Of a stretch of 7,497 nucleotides of DNA, positions 5,438-7,497 are shown piece by piece. The stretch is taken from positions 1-7,497 of the forward strand of contig JAUVQU010000114.1 of NCBI GenBank assembly GCA_030597965.1, given 5' to 3'. The position numbers and the translations under genes were made by a program. Numbering within the stretch: the stretch's first letter is position 1; each line of letters begins with the position of its first letter. The notes beneath the pieces are model-generated. The model did no database searches. It worked only from the letters and a program-made list of their open reading frames with translations, and was not told the DNA's origin. This DNA is from Cellvibrionaceae bacterium. GTDB taxonomy: Bacteria > Pseudomonadota > Gammaproteobacteria > Pseudomonadales > Cellvibrionaceae.

Positions 5438-6520
5438 ATGCTGCACGTATTGAAAACCTGGTCGGAACGCTATTTTGGTGATGAAGAAGCTGTATTGCTG
5501 GCGTTATTGCTGGTGGGTGGGCTGGCTTTTATTCTTTATATGGGCGGTATAGTGGCCCCGGTGATTGCGGCAGTGATCATTGCCTTTCTCATGCAGGGCT
5601 TGGTCTCCCGTTTGAAATCATGGGGTAGCCCCCACCTGTTGGCGGTTAGTGTATCCACTCTGGTGTTATTGACGGCGATAATCATTGCCTGTTTCTTTTT
5701 GATGCCGCTTATCTGGCGTCAACTTGCGCACTTGTTTACTGAAATCCCAGGCATGCTAGTGGAATGGCAGGCCTGGCTATTGTTGTTGCCTGAGCAATAT
5801 CCCCAGTTGATATCGACAGAGCAGGTTGAGGAATTGATTAGTGTGGCGGGTCGTGAGTTGGGGGCCTTGGGTCAGACAGTATTCTCTTTTTCGTTGTCCA
5901 GTTTACCCATGCTAATGATGGCATTGGTTTATATGGTTGTAGTACCAATGCTGGTGTTCTTTTTTCTTAAAGACAGTGAGCAGATTTTAAGTTGGGTGGC
6001 GAGTTTTTTACCTAAAAAGCGTCCTCGCATGAAGCAAATATGGACGGAGATGAACGCACAGGTGGCCAACTATGTGCGTGGTAAGGTAATTGAGATTCTT
6101 GTGATAGGTACCGCGTCCTGTATTGTTTTCGCGGCTTTAGATTTAAATTACGCATTGCTGTTGGGTTTGGCTGTTGGTCTGTCGGTTTTGATTCCGTACA
6201 TCGGCGCCACAGTTGTTACTGTGCCGGTGGTGTTGATTGGTGTTTTGCAGTGGGGGCTGACACCTGACTTCTACTGGATGTTTGCAGCTTACTTAGTTAT
6301 TCAGGGGCTGGATGGTAACCTACTTGTTCCTTTGCTGTTTTCTGAGGTGGTGAATATTCATCCGGTGGCGATTATTATCTCGGTGCTTTTCTTTGGTGGC
6401 CTGTGGGGTCTTTGGGGCGTCTTTTTTGCTATACCCCTGGCAACCCTATTTAAGGCGATTTACAGTGCTTGGCATCTTCGCCCTGAAAAAGCTTCAATGG
6501 ATGTGGCGGTTAGTGAATGA
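5438..6520 (+). CDS. perM: PerM / AI-2E family multi-pass membrane protein
   Basis: This is a 360-residue inner-membrane protein of the AI-2E transporter (PerM/UPF0118) superfamily, whose members have been assigned roles from quorum-signal export to Na+/H+ antiport; the substrate here cannot be read from sequence. There are hydrophobic segments at ~18-55 (a pair), 66-92, 155-177, 218-234, 238-270, 278-300 and 308-345. A large hydrophilic loop spans ~93-150. Family signatures present are FFFLKDS (174-180), NYVRGKV (211-217), LIPYIGA (251-257), the NIHPV motif (306-310) and GLWGVFFAIPLA (324-335). The Shine-Dalgarno GGGAG overlaps the end of the TusA-like stop codon, with ideal spacing to the ATG. 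In E. coli perM also lies beside bepA, as I recall, supporting a conserved neighbourhood. Confidence 0.9.
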   Translation: MLHVLKTWSERYFGDEEAVLLALLLVGGLAFILYMGGIVAPVIAAVIIAFLMQGLVSRLKSWGSPHLLAVSVSTLVLLTAIIIACFFLMPLIWRQLAHLFTEIPGMLVEWQAWLLLLPEQYPQLISTEQVEELISVAGRELGALGQTVFSFSLSSLPMLMMALVYMVVVPMLVFFFLKDSEQILSWVASFLPKKRPRMKQIWTEMNAQVANYVRGKVIEILVIGTASCIVFAALDLNYALLLGLAVGLSVLIPYIGATVVTVPVVLIGVLQWGLTPDFYWMFAAYLVIQGLDGNLLVPLLFSEVVNIHPVAIIISVLFFGGLWGLWGVFFAIPLATLFKAIYSAWHLRPEKASMDVAVSE

Positions 6521-6595
6521 TCTTTTTAGGGGTTTGGCTATTAAAGACTCCCCAGGCTCTTCTCGTAGAAAATTATTAATGGAAAGGCAGTGTTA

Positions 6596-7497
6596 ATGAA
6601 GCGTTGGTCTTATCAGGCGGGGAGTAGTCGCGCCCGTGTATTGGCTTCTGCGGTTTTGGTTTTGGTTGCTGTAGTGGCGAGCGGGTGTAGCAGTTTTTAT
6701 CAAGCTGAAGCAGCCGATGAAACGGTTCTAAAAAGCCCGAATGATAAACGTACCTATGAATACTTTGAGCTGGAGAATAAGTTACGTGTTTTACTGATTT
6801 CTGACCCTGCCACTGACAAAGCGGCCGCGTCGTTGGATGTATTTGTAGGCAGCGGTAATGACCCAAAAGACAGACAGGGTTTGGCGCACTTTTTAGAACA
6901 CATGTTGTTTTTAGGTACAGAGAAATACCCGGAAGCGGGTGAGTATCAAAAATTTATTTCACAGCAGGGCGGCAGCCACAACGCCTATACCAGTAATAAC
7001 CACACCAATTATTTTTTCGATGTCGACTATTCCAACTTGGATTTAGCGCTCGATCGATTTTCCCAGTTCTTTATTGCGCCCTTGTTCTCTCGTGAGTATG
7101 TCGCCCGTGAAAGCAACGCCGTGCACTCCGAATATCAATCCAAAATTAAAGATGACTATCGCCGCCAACTGGATGTGTTGAGGCAGCTATTTAATCCAGA
7201 GCACCCCCTCGCTAAGTTCAGTGTGGGCAGTTTGGACACCTTGGTGAATCGTACTGATGACAGTGTACGAGATGATTTGCTGGCTTTTTATCAGCGTCAT
7301 TATTCGGCTAATAGCATGACGTTGGTGGTTTTGGGACGGGAAAATATAGATGAGTTAAGGCAAATGGTGGCCTCTCGTTTTGATGATGTAGCTTTGCGTG
7401 ACGCAGAGAGTGAAGTGGAGCCTGAACCATTATTCCCCGATGATTTTTTGCCGGCAAGAGTTGAAGTGGTGCCTGTTAAAGATGTGCGTCGCTTGAC
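6596..7497 (+). CDS. M16 (pitrilysin/insulinase) zinc protease, predicted lipoprotein, C-terminus outside window
   Basis: The first 300 residues of an M16A peptidase are present; the reading frame is open to the window edge, and full-length relatives usually exceed 900 residues. The inverted zinc motif HFLEH (98-102) supplies His98, the catalytic Glu101 and His102. The expected downstream acidic pair is in ESNAVHSE (172-179), with Glu179, 77 residues after His102, as the third ligand, matching the pitrilysin spacing. The N-terminus has basic residues, a hydrophobic core (~15-28) and VASGC, so Cys31 is a likely lipidation site. Alanine at position -3 is less usual than Leu. GSHNAYTSNNHTNYFFDV (127-143) is a typical M16A substrate-cleft stretch. 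The ATG has GGAAAGG (6581-6587) upstream at good spacing. It lies 75 bp after perM, in the same direction, probably the same operon. Substrates are unknown. Confidence 0.93.
   Translation, partial: MKRWSYQAGSSRARVLASAVLVLVAVVASGCSSFYQAEAADETVLKSPNDKRTYEYFELENKLRVLLISDPATDKAAASLDVFVGSGNDPKDRQGLAHFLEHMLFLGTEKYPEAGEYQKFISQQGGSHNAYTSNNHTNYFFDVDYSNLDLALDRFSQFFIAPLFSREYVARESNAVHSEYQSKIKDDYRRQLDVLRQLFNPEHPLAKFSVGSLDTLVNRTDDSVRDDLLAFYQRHYSANSMTLVVLGRENIDELRQMVASRFDDVALRDAESEVEPEPLFPDDFLPARVEVVPVKDVRRL

Noticed and set aside
6393..6866. Frames 6393-6596 (+) and 6576-6866 (-)
   Set aside because: The first overlaps the end of perM out of frame; the second is antisense to the M16 signal and N-terminal region. 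Neither has supporting motifs.
1..7497. CRISPR array, toxin-antitoxin pair, phage or defence system
   Set aside because: There is no spaced direct-repeat array, and every sizeable gene but one is assigned to a conserved housekeeping or envelope family. The unassigned zinc-ribbon membrane gene alone does not make a system.

Overview
The window looks like an ordinary chromosomal stretch of a gammaproteobacterium with moderate GC content. This is inferred from the gene set (RhlE, YciH, SlyX, BepA, PerM and a TusA-family protein), all of which read as gammaproteobacterial versions. The style of the intergenic repeat at 1126-1405 suggests a marine Cellvibrio/Saccharophagus/Pseudomonas-like lineage, but the species cannot be fixed from sequence alone. 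There are nine protein-coding genes, of which the first (rhlE) and last (M16 peptidase) run off the window. No tRNA, rRNA, CRISPR array, transposase or phage gene is visible.

Layout. 1-1040 (-): RhlE-type DEAD-box RNA helicase, lacking its C-terminal end, with a probable extended -10 promoter just upstream. 1041-1521: a gene-free stretch holding a 280-bp repeat-like element with near-identical 22-bp inverted ends and internal hairpins. 1522-2196 (-): a two-gene unit encoding a small zinc-ribbon membrane protein, then YciH (SUI1/eIF1 family). 2197-2388: a divergent control region with several dyad symmetries. 2389-3488 (+): a voltage-gated potassium channel with a C-terminal zinc ribbon, then slyX 26 bp later. 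3514-5004 (-): the periplasmic M48 protease/chaperone BepA, convergent with slyX. 5005-5199: a divergent intergenic region. 5200 to the end (+): a compact run of a TusA-like sulfurtransferase, a PerM (AI-2E family) membrane protein and a predicted lipoprotein M16 (pitrilysin/insulinase) protease.

How the genes relate. The clearest theme is the right half: BepA, PerM and an M16 zinc protease lie around one divergent intergenic region. A bepA-perM neighbourhood also occurs in E. coli as I recall it, so this is probably a conserved envelope-maintenance locus with a TusA-like gene added. YciH and RhlE both act on RNA or translation, but nothing shows that they are linked. Both genes flanking the 2197-2388 control region encode membrane proteins that carry a four-cysteine zinc ribbon.

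I found no convincing undescribed multi-gene system. The features most worth a second look are the 280-bp inverted-repeat element, the zinc-ribbon ion channel with its dyad-rich promoter, the small zinc-ribbon membrane protein whose start is reassigned here, and the lipoprotein M16 protease next to perM.
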